In this document: in pieces, positions 1 to 7,127 of the stretch
How the letters are laid out: the number at the start of each line of letters is the position of its first letter
How positions within the stretch are numbered: the stretch's first letter is position 1
Assembly: GCA_002413265.1 (NCBI GenBank)
Contig: DHWR01000152.1
Span: 1-8,772, forward strand
Reading direction: 5' to 3'
Source: Chloroflexi bacterium UBA5177
Lineage (GTDB): Bacteria; Chloroflexota; UBA5177
DNA length: 8,772 nt
Position numbers and translations under genes: made by a program
The notes under the pieces: generated by a model
Told to the model about the DNA's origin: nothing
Database searches by the model: none
What the model saw: only the letters and a program-made list of their open reading frames with translations

Positions 1-99
1 GCATCCACCGCGCACTTATCCTGCTGCCATCGGCTCCCTGACGCATCGGACTAAACGGCGCGACGCCGGGAACCCGGACATGGCTTTGTGACGCTGCCG

Positions 100-1221
100 T
101 TATCGCAGTGAGCGCCCCTGCGCGACGGCAATCGCGACCTCACGGGACCATCTGTACGATCGGAGAAATTTCCATTTGTCCTGCGGCACTCGGTCGGAGG
201 ACCAGGGAGCGGGCGGCGCCATCGTCAGGGCGGCCAGCGCCACCAGCGCCACATCGTAGTTGACGCGCCAGCCCGCAAAGTCGCGCCAGGCCTGGGCGCG
301 GTCGGGCTTCATCGGGACGCCAATGAGCTTAAGAGCCTCATAAACCTTGTCGTACTCGTCTTGGGTCACGCTAATGGGGTCAGTCGGGCTCGGATCGAGA
401 TTGTAGGGGATCCCAATAGCCCCTGCGATGCGTCCCAGGCAGAGATAACCGGCTCGAATACAAAGCTCTGCCTCGGGGTCCCGAGGTCGATCCAGCGACG
501 ATGCCGTGATCGATGCCGTGTCCAGCACCGCGCCGGCTGCCGTGACCCAGGACCGGTCCGGCTGCGGCGAGCGGTAGTAGAGCAGCGGCAGCAAGGCAGT
601 GTGGGTCTCTTCCACCACCTCGAACCATCCCTGCCACTCGCTCCACATCTCACCTATTCGGTCCATACCGTTGATCTTGTAGTAGCGAGTGAGCATGGTG
701 AGTGGCGTTGGCGGGGAGCCGGCTCTGGTTTCGAGCCCCGTGACGGAAGCCTCGCGTTGGGAGAATGCTGCGTAGATGGTGGGCAGATACGACACCAGGA
801 TAGCGGCCAGCAGCAGGCTGAGCACCGTCTCCGAGAACGCGAACACAGGCAAGCCCGGCAGGCTCCCGACATTCGACCCGAGATAGAGCAAGGAGAGCCG
901 GCTGATGCTGAAAGCGGTAGCCCATGAGGATGCGCCCAGCGACCAGTAGATTGCCGTATACCCGAGGAGCAGGCTGGCCAGCCAGACGATCGGAAGGCTC
1001 AAAAGCCCGACCGGAGCCATGAAGGCGAGTGCCACTTCCTGCCTCTCCGGCCGCCGGTGGGACATGAACGGGAGGATGAAGACACGCATGGCGATGAACA
1101 CCCAACGGGTCAAGGTAGACGGCAGTCCGCGCGGCACAATGAACGTGCGGATAGCGGAAGACAGAGCGTTCAGGATGACAGCGGCACCGAGCACGAAGAC
1201 AAGAACGCGGGCAGCAAACAT
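100..1221 (-). CDS. Channel-like membrane protein with conserved C-terminal cytosolic domain
   Basis: A 373-residue integral membrane protein. Hydrophobic segments lie at about residues 3-21, 40-53, 66-94, 103-125 and 130-151. The last two, with a short re-entrant-looking stretch (SRLSLLYLGSNVGSLPG) between them, resemble the pore helix plus inner helix of two-helix potassium channels, but no TVGYG-type filter is visible. Residues 155-373 are soluble; blocks such as RSPQPDRSWVTAAGAVLD, LCIRAGYL, FAGWRVNYD and LTMAPPAPWSSDR look like a conserved domain that I recall, without certainty, from proteins annotated as potassium-channel-like or hypothetical in high-GC soil bacteria. The ATG at 1221 is preferred over an upstream TTG at 1239 because a GGAGA (1229-1233) sits 7 nt before it. 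The gene is divergent from the hydrolase at 1409. Ion transport is inference; the molecular function is unknown. Confidence 0.8.
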   Translation of the reverse strand: MFAARVLVFVLGAAVILNALSSAIRTFIVPRGLPSTLTRWVFIAMRVFILPFMSHRRPERQEVALAFMAPVGLLSLPIVWLASLLLGYTAIYWSLGASSWATAFSISRLSLLYLGSNVGSLPGLPVFAFSETVLSLLLAAILVSYLPTIYAAFSQREASVTGLETRAGSPPTPLTMLTRYYKINGMDRIGEMWSEWQGWFEVVEETHTALLPLLYYRSPQPDRSWVTAAGAVLDTASITASSLDRPRDPEAELCIRAGYLCLGRIAGAIGIPYNLDPSPTDPISVTQDEYDKVYEALKLIGVPMKPDRAQAWRDFAGWRVNYDVALVALAALTMAPPAPWSSDRVPQDKWKFLRSYRWSREVAIAVAQGRSLR

Positions 1222-1228
1222 TGGGGTG

Positions 1229-1233
1229 TCTCC
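1229..1233 (-). promoter_or_regulatory. Ribosome binding site fixing the channel-like gene start
   Basis: On the minus strand this reads GGAGA, 7 nt before the ATG at 1221. No comparable site precedes the alternative TTG at 1239, so the shorter protein is preferred. Confidence 0.5.
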
Positions 1234-1408
1234 AAACAAGATCGCGCCAAGCGGCGCTTCTCGGTAACTGGCTCCCTAGCCTAATTGCCCGACCGGCCCT
1301 CAAGCGACGTTGCTTTCACGAAGTGGGGGTCTGGCTCGTACAGCGGGCGTGACCTGACCCTTGCATCTCAACTCGGCTAGTCTTCCACGTGACTAATCTT
1401 GGGCCACG

Positions 1409-2374
1409 GTGGAAGCCGTGCTGCTGAATCGACTCCGCGGCCTCGGTGGCCTGTTGCTCCGGTTCCTGATGGCGCTCGCGGTCCTTGCCGCACTGGGCGC
1501 CGGGTACCAGGCAATTGGAAGTGCCGTCGACGCACACTTCCAACGGCCACCAGGCGTCTTGGTCGACGTCGGTGGCTACCGCCTACGTCTGCACTGCACC
1601 GGTCACGGAGGTCCAGCCGTGATTCTCGACTCGGGTCTCGGCAGCTCCAGCTCGTCCTGGAGGCTGGTGCAACCTGCAGTGGCGCGTGACACGCAAGTGT
1701 GCTCCTACGATCGCGCCGGCTCAGGCTGGAGCGACGACGGGCCGCTCCCGCGAACCAGCGGACGCATCGTGACGGAATTGCACCGACTGCTCCGGCGTGC
1801 CCGAGTAGAGCCGCCCTATGTCCTGGTCGGCCACTCGTTTGGCGGTCTGAACGTTCGGCTGTTCGCGTCCGAGCATCGAGGCGAGGTGGCCGGCATGGTC
1901 CTGGTGGATGCCTCCCACGAGAGCCTCTACACGGGCCACGCCGGGGATGGCGGGAAGGCTTTACTTCTTCCCTGCCGGGTCGTCGTCCGTCTCGGCATAC
2001 TGAGCTTCCTCTCGCAGATTCATCTGATCCAAACCCCGGACTCCGGCTCCTTCTACCGGCCTGGCTGGTGTACCGCGGTATTCGGAGAGCTCGTGTCGCT
2101 CGACGTAAGTGCTAGAGAAGTCGCGGCGCACCGTCATTCCTTCGGCCACATGCCGCTTATCGTCATAACCCGCGACATCCATGCCACGTCTTCCGCCAAT
2201 CAATCCGTCTCCGGCCCCGTCTGGTGGAAGCTTCAAACAGACGTCGCGAGCCTTTCGTCCAGAAGCCTGCACATCGTCGCCAAAGGAAGCGGCCACTCCG
2301 TTCCGAGCCAACGCCCCGATGTGGTGGTTTGGGCCATTCGGAGAGTTCTATCGGAAGTTCGAACCGGAAAATGA
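1409..2374 (+). CDS. Membrane-anchored alpha/beta hydrolase
   Basis: A 321-residue alpha/beta-hydrolase-fold protein. A single hydrophobic segment at about residues 13-33 after a basic N-terminus (NRLRG) suggests a membrane anchor with the catalytic domain outside. The oxyanion region is DSGLGSSSSSW (74-84), followed by the common YDRAGSGWSDD (100-110). The nucleophile elbow is LVGHSFGG, with Ser143. The catalytic His is His296 in AKGSGHSVPSQRPD. The acid is less clear; Asp256 in VITRDIH or Asp278 are candidates. These are hallmarks of the broad esterase/lipase/epoxide-hydrolase class, and the substrate cannot be read from sequence. The GTG start has no Shine-Dalgarno; TAATCT at 1394-1399 could be a -10 for a leaderless transcript. 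The gene ends 19 bp from the convergent vapC stop. Confidence 0.88.
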   Translation: MEAVLLNRLRGLGGLLLRFLMALAVLAALGAGYQAIGSAVDAHFQRPPGVLVDVGGYRLRLHCTGHGGPAVILDSGLGSSSSSWRLVQPAVARDTQVCSYDRAGSGWSDDGPLPRTSGRIVTELHRLLRRARVEPPYVLVGHSFGGLNVRLFASEHRGEVAGMVLVDASHESLYTGHAGDGGKALLLPCRVVVRLGILSFLSQIHLIQTPDSGSFYRPGWCTAVFGELVSLDVSAREVAAHRHSFGHMPLIVITRDIHATSSANQSVSGPVWWKLQTDVASLSSRSLHIVAKGSGHSVPSQRPDVVVWAIRRVLSEVRTGK

Positions 2375-2393
2375 TGCGGGAGGCGGTGCTTGG

Positions 2394-2819
2394 TTAGACG
2401 GAACCCCGAGGTGCCACCCACTGCATCACCTGTCCCGTCACCGCGGCAATACGGTCAAAATCCTCATCGTAGTGAAGGACAATAAGCCCTTCCCGCTCGG
2501 CTGCGGCCGCGATAAGAAGGTCGGGGAGCTTCGCTGAGCGGTGCTGTGAGCGCTCGGCAAGACTCTCCATGACCTCGATCGCCCTGTCGAAGTCGGCCTG
2601 CATCATGGGCACAGAGTCGAGCGCCAGCGCCATCTCGCTCCGTAGGGCCGCGAGATCCCTCGCCCCTCTCGCGCTGTACAGCATTTCGAACTCGACGACG
2701 CCGCAGGTCGCCACCTCACCGGCCCTCATGAGCGGCGCTAGGACGTCTCGAACCGGCTGGACACTCATCCTGGCGTAAGCACTCTTATCGACCAGGTATC
2801 GGACGCTCAGCTGCCCCAC
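2394..2819 (-). CDS. vapC: VapC-like PIN-domain ribonuclease toxin
   Basis: A 141-residue PIN-domain protein, the usual size for VapC toxins, which are Mg-dependent endoribonucleases cutting tRNA or rRNA. The acidic active-site residues are present in order: Asp11 in YLVDKSAY, Glu43 in VVEFEML, Asp100 in KLPDLLIAAAAE, and Asp118 within LHYDEDFDRIA near the C-terminus. The HYDEDFDRIA ending is typical of the family. The GTG start at 2819 lies inside the end of the antitoxin gene (13 nt overlap), implying translational coupling and control by the VapB-VapC complex. I see no frameshift or lost catalytic residue, so the toxin should be active. It is convergent with the hydrolase on the other strand. 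The RNA target cannot be predicted. Confidence 0.93.
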   Translation of the reverse strand: MGQLSVRYLVDKSAYARMSVQPVRDVLAPLMRAGEVATCGVVEFEMLYSARGARDLAALRSEMALALDSVPMMQADFDRAIEVMESLAERSQHRSAKLPDLLIAAAAEREGLIVLHYDEDFDRIAAVTGQVMQWVAPRGSV

Positions 2820-3016
2820 GCCTGACGGTCTAGGTCTTCATCCTCGAGGTCGAGCCCGTCACTGGTTTCCAGGCGCTGGATCAGCGCGCGCCTGGCATCG
2901 CGGACCAGGACCTCTTTAAGCGCCGCGTCAATGGTGTCTTTAAGCCCGTGAGTCCCAAGCACGCTGCGCGCTCGCTCCACGAGCGCATCATCGATGACGA
3001 GTGTGGTCTTCCTCAT
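2807..3016 (-). CDS. vapB: VapB-like ribbon-helix-helix antitoxin
   Basis: A 69-residue antitoxin. The N-terminus MRKTTLVIDDALVERARSVL followed by HGLKDTIDAALKEV matches the VapB antitoxin family (ribbon-helix-helix DNA-binding strand, then two helices). The C-terminus is acidic and ends with an aromatic residue (SDGLDLEDEDLDRQAWGS), as expected for the segment that wraps around the VapC active site. It is the first gene of the operon and overlaps vapC by 13 nt. The ATG at 3016 has no Shine-Dalgarno; instead a TATACT hexamer lies 7 nt upstream, suggesting a leaderless mRNA. By analogy with the family, VapB alone or with VapC should repress this promoter by binding the repeated GTAYATAC boxes upstream. 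Confidence 0.92.
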   Translation of the reverse strand: MRKTTLVIDDALVERARSVLGTHGLKDTIDAALKEVLVRDARRALIQRLETSDGLDLEDEDLDRQAWGS

Positions 3017-3023
3017 GCCAACC

Positions 3024-3055
3024 AGTATATACGGGCTCGTTCTCCTCGTACATAC
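3024..3055 (-). promoter_or_regulatory. Putative vapBC promoter and operator
   Basis: On the minus strand TATACT (3024-3029) is a good -10 and ends 7 nt before the vapB ATG. A -35 is poor: the best-spaced hexamer reads TGTACG. Two near-identical boxes, GTATATAC at 3025-3032 (a perfect palindrome overlapping the -10) and GTACATAC at 3048-3055, have centres 23 bp apart. This is a plausible binding layout for a ribbon-helix-helix autorepressor. The boxes are seen; the operator role is inferred. Confidence 0.45.
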
Positions 3056-3085
3056 AAAAAGAGAGACGGCATATAGCCGTCTCTC
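3056..3085 (-). terminator. Rho-independent terminator of the secreted-protein gene
   Basis: A perfect 10-bp stem (GAGAGACGGC, 3061-3070, with GCCGTCTCTC, 3076-3085) closes a 5-nt ATATA/TATAT loop. On the minus strand it is followed directly by five T residues (A-run at 3056-3060 on the given strand). It starts 18 nt beyond the stop codon at 3104. There is no T-run in the plus direction, so it acts for the minus strand only, separating this gene from the vapBC promoter immediately downstream. Confidence 0.9.
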
Positions 3086-3103
3086 CCTGTAGCCACGCGG
3101 ATG

Positions 3104-3670
3104 CTACTTCAGCGCGAATATGAACGAGTGTCGATTCTTGGCAAAGAAGCTCACGCAGCCACCGTGATTGGCGAACGTGTGCGTCCCTGCCAACACCGTC
3201 GTAGAGCTCGTGCCTAGCTGAGTCACGCTAACGGTCTGTCCCATGACCTTGAGGGCGGTTCCATTGACCATCAGCGAATTGTTGGTAAACGCGACAGTGG
3301 AGTTGTGAGCCCTCGGGCACACAGCCCGTGCCGCCAGCGAGTTTCCGGACAGCTTCAAATTTGTCGTATTCGACGGAAGCGCCGACGTGGGCGTAAAGCT
3401 CGTAGTCGCCGTCACTGTGAACGCCGAGAGACTATGGTTCCGGGCCACGAAGCTGGTGCAGGCTCCGTGGTTTCTGAACGCCGCCGTTCCGGAGCCGAAC
3501 TTGTCGGTGAAGGTCGCCGTGCTCGAGCCCGCGACGCAACGGCTCGCCATAACGCTGATCTTCGTCTGCGCTCCGTGAGTTCCGCTCTTGCCGTTAGCCA
3601 GGGCCGCGGTCCACGGGGCCGTCACGCCTACCACCAGGGCGATGGCAGCGATTTTCGACAATGGTCGCAT
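3104..3670 (-). CDS. Small secreted protein with a duplicated NHGxCxSF motif
   Basis: A 188-residue protein with a Sec signal peptide: basic MRPLSK, hydrophobic core 7-20, probable cleavage after ALA near residue 25. The mature part is Thr/Ser/Asn/Ala-rich and probably beta-strand. A motif of form F-x-N-H-G-x-C-x-S-F-x-A-x-N occurs twice, at 65-78 and 166-179, each followed by a His-Ser. Each half also has an earlier Cys (45 and 118) before a short S-T-x-A-F-T stretch (50-54 and 124-129). The four Cys could form two disulfides, suggesting two copies of one small domain. Similar F-x-N-x-G-x-C-V-x-F motifs occur, from memory, in uncharacterised secreted proteins of soil actinobacteria. I do not recognise a function. 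It has its own strong ribosome binding site and terminator, so it is monocistronic and probably well expressed. Confidence 0.82.
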   Translation of the reverse strand: MRPLSKIAAIALVVGVTAPWTAALANGKSGTHGAQTKISVMASRCVAGSSTATFTDKFGSGTAAFRNHGACTSFVARNHSLSAFTVTATTSFTPTSALPSNTTNLKLSGNSLAARAVCPRAHNSTVAFTNNSLMVNGTALKVMGQTVSVTQLGTSSTTVLAGTHTFANHGGCVSFFAKNRHSFIFALK

Positions 3671-3675
3671 CTTGG

Positions 3676-3684
3676 TCCTCCTTT
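3676..3684 (-). promoter_or_regulatory. Strong Shine-Dalgarno of the secreted-protein gene
   Basis: On the minus strand this reads AAAGGAGGA and ends 5 nt before the ATG at 3670. It is the strongest ribosome binding site in the window and fixes the start directly at the signal peptide. Confidence 0.85.
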
Positions 3685-4178
3685 GAGCTCATCCTTCCCC
3701 TGACAGCGCAAGTTGCGTTCCACCAGTCGCGAAATCGACGAACTTCTGCTGCAGAGTTAAGACTTCAGTAAACTCAGCACCTGACCTCTGCAAGTTTTCC
3801 ACACCAGGTAAGCCATCGCTCGACCACCGCATCGATGCTGTTGGGACGAGTGCCGTCGTGTCGATCGATGGCGAGCGGCGCCAGGAAAGCGAGGATCTCT
3901 TAGTCGCTTATAGGTCAATACTGCGAGGGGTCACGGTCAGATGTCGCAGTAGCGGATCGCGGGCTCACGGCGATGCGCACAGGTGTCGCGAGGACGGCCG
4001 CAACGCTGAGCCCAGACGCCGAGTAGAGCGTGAACGTAGTTCTTCCTCCTCTCTATCGAGCGGCACCGGGCCGGCAATCGTGTGCGAATATTACGTACTC
4101 CGACTCGCGAGGTCCGAAACTGATTCGCTACTACCGCCGCTCCGCGACCCTTGATGTCTCCGCCAATCAGAAAGATGC
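3685..4178. other. Divergent intergenic region of about 500 bp, no gene
   Basis: I see no convincing gene here. The open frames on either strand are Arg/Ser-rich and match no family. It must hold the promoter of the minus-strand secreted-protein gene and that of the plus-strand hydrolase, but no good -35/-10 pair stands out for either. Two small dyads lie on the secreted-protein side: CGCAAGTTGCG (3707-3717) and an imperfect dyad with GAGTT/AACTC arms (3754-3775). Confidence 0.5.
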
Positions 4179-4182
4179 AGGA
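4179..4182 (+). promoter_or_regulatory. Ribosome binding site deciding the 4190 start
   Basis: AGGA lies 7 nt before the ATG at 4190. The upstream in-frame alternatives (TTG 4151, ATG 4154, ATG 4175) lack a better site, and the extra residues they add do not look like a conserved N-terminus. Confidence 0.45.
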
Positions 4183-4189
4183 CCAACCC

Positions 4190-5032
4190 ATGAGCGCCAC
4201 GCTCTCGCTTGAGTCACCGCAGGTCGAACAGGTCAACGCCTCGGGCCGGACCCCCGTCGTGTTCGTGCACGGCCTTTGGCTGCTTCCCAGTAGTTGGGAC
4301 CGCTGGGCCAGCGTCTTTGAGGACGCCGGGTACGCGCCGCTCGCGCCCGGCTGGCCGGACGACCCCGACAGGGTGGAGGAGGCGCGTGCCCACCCCGAGG
4401 TCTTTGCCGGCAAGAAGATAAAGCAGGTCGTAGACCACGTCGAAGCGGTCATACGCAATCTCACCGCAAAGCCTGCCGTGATCGGGCACTCCTTCGGAGG
4501 CTTGTTCACGCAGATTCTCGCCGGACGCGGACTGTCGGCTGCATCGGTGGCCGTCGACCCGGCCCCGTTCCGAGGCGTGCTGCCGCTTCCCATATCCGCG
4601 CTGAAGGCCGCGTCCCCGGTGCTGCGGAACCCCGCGAATCGCAACAAGGCCATCATGCTCAGCTACGAACAGTTTCGGTATGCCTTCGCCAATGCGGTGA
4701 GCGAGGAAGAGGCCAGAGAGCTCTATCAGACGTTCGCCGTGCCGTGTTCGGGGGTGCCGCTCTTCCAGGCCGCGGCGGCAAATCTCAATCCCTGGACCGA
4801 GGCCAGGGTCGACACCAAGAACCCCGGTCGGGGGCCGCTGCTGATCGTTTCGGGCGAAAGGGATCACACGGTGCCGCCGTCCATCGCCAACGCTTCCTAT
4901 AAAAGGCAAAAGCGAAATTCCGGATTGACGGAGATCGTTGAGATGCCTAACCGCGGTCATGCTCTCACCATCGATAGTGGCTGGCGAGAGGTCGCTGACA
5001 CGGCGCTGGCCTTCGTGAAGCGGTTCGTTTAA
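4190..5032 (+). CDS. Soluble alpha/beta hydrolase
   Basis: A 280-residue alpha/beta hydrolase from the ATG at 4190. TPVVFVHGLWLLPSSWDRW (21-39) carries the HG oxyanion motif. The nucleophile elbow is VIGHSFGG with Ser101, the acid is Asp225 in SGERDHTVPP, and the base is His257 in NRGHALTIDSGW. All triad residues are therefore present at normal spacing. There is no signal peptide or membrane segment, so it is cytosolic. The cap region (about 125-215), with PAPFRGVLPLPISALKAASPVL and FQAAAANLNPWTEARVDTKNP, looks like a well-conserved subfamily common in actinobacteria; the substrate is not established. A longer start at 4151 would add 13 residues. The next gene, a glycoside hydrolase on the same strand, begins 97 bp downstream and might be cotranscribed. 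Confidence 0.92.
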   Translation: MSATLSLESPQVEQVNASGRTPVVFVHGLWLLPSSWDRWASVFEDAGYAPLAPGWPDDPDRVEEARAHPEVFAGKKIKQVVDHVEAVIRNLTAKPAVIGHSFGGLFTQILAGRGLSAASVAVDPAPFRGVLPLPISALKAASPVLRNPANRNKAIMLSYEQFRYAFANAVSEEEARELYQTFAVPCSGVPLFQAAAANLNPWTEARVDTKNPGRGPLLIVSGERDHTVPPSIANASYKRQKRNSGLTEIVEMPNRGHALTIDSGWREVADTALAFVKRFV

Positions 5033-5118
5033 CCGCATCGAGAAGACGGCCGCGAAGGCGAGAGCCAATTGGCCTGCCGCCCGAAAGGTGGTTCCACTAC
5101 ATCAGAAACCATTTGGAC

Positions 5119-5123
5119 AGGAG
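5119..5123 (+). promoter_or_regulatory. Ribosome binding site of the GH3 gene
   Basis: AGGAG lies 6 nt before the GTG at 5130 and 12 nt before the ATG at 5136, so the GTG is the better start. Confidence 0.6.
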
Positions 5124-5129
5124 TTTTGA

Positions 5130-6734
5130 GTGGCCATGGACGATTTGATCGGGCAGCTCATCTGGGGTTTCATTGGGTCTGGCGAGGGCGTGGAGCCCGC
5201 TGAACGGGCAGCTCGGGAGGGGCGGCTCAGCGGAGTCTGGCTGCTCCGGCCTGAGATGCGCAGCCCCGGGGAAACCGCGAAGCTGGTCAACCGGCTGCAA
5301 GCGGCATCGCCGGTCCCCTTGCTGGTCGGCGTCGATGCGGAAGCCGGCCTCGGGCTGGTCATGAGCGGAGCCACCGAGCTGCCCACCGCCATGGCGCTCG
5401 GCGCTACCGGCGATCCGAGTTTCACCGCTGAGGCCGCGGCCCTGACCGCCGCCGAGGCAGGAGCCTGCGGCATCAACGCGGTAGGGGCCCCGGTGCTCGA
5501 CGTCAACATCAATCCTGCGAACCCGATCATCAACACGCGTTCCTTTGGTGGCACCCCCGAGCTCGTGGGACGGCATGGCGTCGCCTTCCTGGAAGGCACC
5601 GAGCGTGGCTCCTCTCCTGATGCTCGAGTGCTGCCTATCGGCAAGCATTTCCCGGGACACGGCGATACCCGGCTCGACTCCCATCTCCAGCTGGACACCG
5701 TGAGCCAGCCCCGCGAGCGGCTGGAGGCCGTCGAGCTGGAGCCGTTCAGACAGGCCATCGCCGGGGGTGTTCCTATGCTGATGACCGCCCACGTCGTCTA
5801 TCCCGCGCTGGACCCCGATCCGGGCGTGCCGGCCACGCTTTCGCGGCCCATCCTCACCGACCTTTTGCGTGGGGAGCTGGGTTTTGAAGGCGTCCTGGTC
5901 ACGGATTGCATGAACATGCACGCGATTGCCCGCAATTTTGACGGTGGAGATGCAGCGGTGAGATGCGTCGAGGCCGGCTGTGATCTCGTTCTCACGGACG
6001 ACCTGAACGGCGCCCACGAGGCGCTGAGTCAGGCGTTCCAAACCGGTCGTATCTCGGAGGAACGGATTCGTGAGGCTGCCGGGCGGGTGCGTCGGGTCAA
6101 GGCGCAGATTTTCGGCGAAGACCTGAGGCGCCCCGCGCCGGTTTCCCACGAAGAAGCTCAGGCTAACGTCGGAAGCGCGGCGCACGCCGAGGTCGCCAAG
6201 CGGATCGCCGCAGCCTCGGTCACGCTGGTTTCAGGCCGGCTGACCACACCCTCGTCTCGCCCACTCATCATGGCCACGCGCATGGACCGCTGGTTCGGTC
6301 CGACCTCCGAGGAGCAGCTGCGAGCCGTCCTCGCTTCCGTTGGCTGGGAGCAAGCGGAGGTCATGATGCTCGACGCCGCGCTGCATGGCACGCAGATTAA
6401 CGCGGCGCGAAAGCGAGCCCAAGCCGCGAGATGGGCCGCGCTGTTGCATTTCAACCGCGTGCAGAGCTTCGACCCGGCAGCGGTCGCCACGGGTGGCGGT
6501 CTGGTTGCGCTGGCCGATGAGGTCGCCGCCGCCGGCGTTCCCCTGACGGTCGTCTCGCTGGGCTCGCCGTATGCCCTGCCCTTGTTCCAGAACTCGGTGG
6601 CCAAGATCTGCACCTACAGCACCTGCGATGCCTCCCTGCAGGCCACGCTGGAGGTCCTGATGGGCAGCTCGCCAGCTCGCGGCCACATGCCGGTGGAGCT
6701 AGACACCCCACCCGGCCTCCAGATGGTGGGCTAG
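5130..6734 (+). CDS. NagZ-like family 3 glycoside hydrolase (beta-N-acetylglucosaminidase type)
   Basis: A 534-residue GH3 protein. The N-terminal TIM-barrel domain spans about 5-335 and a smaller C-terminal domain about 350-530, ending in the typical SLGSPYALPLF and YSTCDASLQATLEVLMGSSPARGHMPVEL. The diagnostic N-acetylglucosaminidase signature KHFPGHGDTRLDSH is at 172-185. By family knowledge Lys172/His173 bind substrate and Asp183-His185 form the acid/base dyad. The nucleophile is Asp259 in VLVTDCMNMHAI. There is no signal peptide, so the enzyme should be cytosolic, fitting removal of GlcNAc from recycled cell-wall fragments. Some actinobacterial relatives act as phosphorylases, which sequence alone does not exclude. 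The two-domain form is longer than the roughly 340-residue E. coli NagZ. It may share an operon with the hydrolase upstream. No intrinsic terminator follows. Confidence 0.94.
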   Translation: MAMDDLIGQLIWGFIGSGEGVEPAERAAREGRLSGVWLLRPEMRSPGETAKLVNRLQAASPVPLLVGVDAEAGLGLVMSGATELPTAMALGATGDPSFTAEAAALTAAEAGACGINAVGAPVLDVNINPANPIINTRSFGGTPELVGRHGVAFLEGTERGSSPDARVLPIGKHFPGHGDTRLDSHLQLDTVSQPRERLEAVELEPFRQAIAGGVPMLMTAHVVYPALDPDPGVPATLSRPILTDLLRGELGFEGVLVTDCMNMHAIARNFDGGDAAVRCVEAGCDLVLTDDLNGAHEALSQAFQTGRISEERIREAAGRVRRVKAQIFGEDLRRPAPVSHEEAQANVGSAAHAEVAKRIAAASVTLVSGRLTTPSSRPLIMATRMDRWFGPTSEEQLRAVLASVGWEQAEVMMLDAALHGTQINAARKRAQAARWAALLHFNRVQSFDPAAVATGGGLVALADEVAAAGVPLTVVSLGSPYALPLFQNSVAKICTYSTCDASLQATLEVLMGSSPARGHMPVELDTPPGLQMVG

Positions 6735-7127
6735 AGTCTAGGACCTCTGAGCTGCCTGTCACAGCGGAGGAAGCCGATCCCGTTTCGCACCCGCGGTTCG
6801 ATCGCGACGGCAGAAAGCGTGTTTTACGAAACGGACCCATTTCCCCGCAGGCGACATGATGCCGCGTGCGGGATGCCGCGTGCACGATGGCGGCATGATG
6901 CCGCGTGCAAGATACGCTTGATGGGTGGACGATGGCAAGCGGTGATACTGCGGGAACGGCACGCCTGCGCGGTAGCGGCTGTAGGTGACTGGCGGAACGA
7001 CAGATGAGGCCGTTACCCACGACGGTGACGGCGGCCGTTGTTCGTGGACGAAATGAGGCCGTTCGGTCACTGCGCATTGGCGGCGCCTGTCGGGCGGGCG
7101 CGGCCGAACGGCACACCGGCACGTGCC
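6735..7127. other. Intergenic region without a convincing gene
   Basis: About 390 bp in which no open frame resembles a known protein. It contains the GATGCCGCGTGC repeats listed separately and a pair of ATGAGGCCGTT copies (7004-7014 and 7053-7063, 49 bp apart). No terminator with a T-run is seen after the GH3 stop. Confidence 0.45.
6855..6908. repeat. Three direct copies of GATGCCGCGTGC
   Basis: Exact 12-mers lie at 6858-6869, 6872-6883 and 6897-6908. The first and last are extended to the same 15-mer, CATGATGCCGCGTGC (6855-6869 and 6894-6908). A GCCGC/GCGGC inverted pair (6875-6879 and 6890-6894) brackets the palindrome CGTGCACG. It could be a protein-binding cluster or decayed repeat DNA; nothing decides. 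Confidence 0.6.

Noticed and set aside
66..77. CCGGGAACCCGG dyad downstream of the channel-like gene as a terminator
   Set aside because: Short stem, 2-nt loop and no T-run on the minus strand.
4214..5068. Minus-strand open frame (284 codons) opposite the 4190 hydrolase
   Set aside because: Antisense to a gene with an intact Ser-Asp-His triad; a shadow typical of GC-rich DNA.
5097..6185. Long minus-strand open frame (362 codons) opposite the GH3 gene
   Set aside because: It is antisense to a protein with complete GH3 signatures; the translated product is Arg/Gly/His-rich and resembles no family.
6731..6741. Palindrome CTAGAGTCTAG over the GH3 stop codon as a terminator
   Set aside because: A 5-bp stem with a 1-nt loop and no T-run cannot be an intrinsic terminator.
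6791..6810. GGTTCGAT segment resembling a tRNA T-loop
   Set aside because: The flanks do not form a 5-bp T-stem and no acceptor, D or anticodon arms are found.
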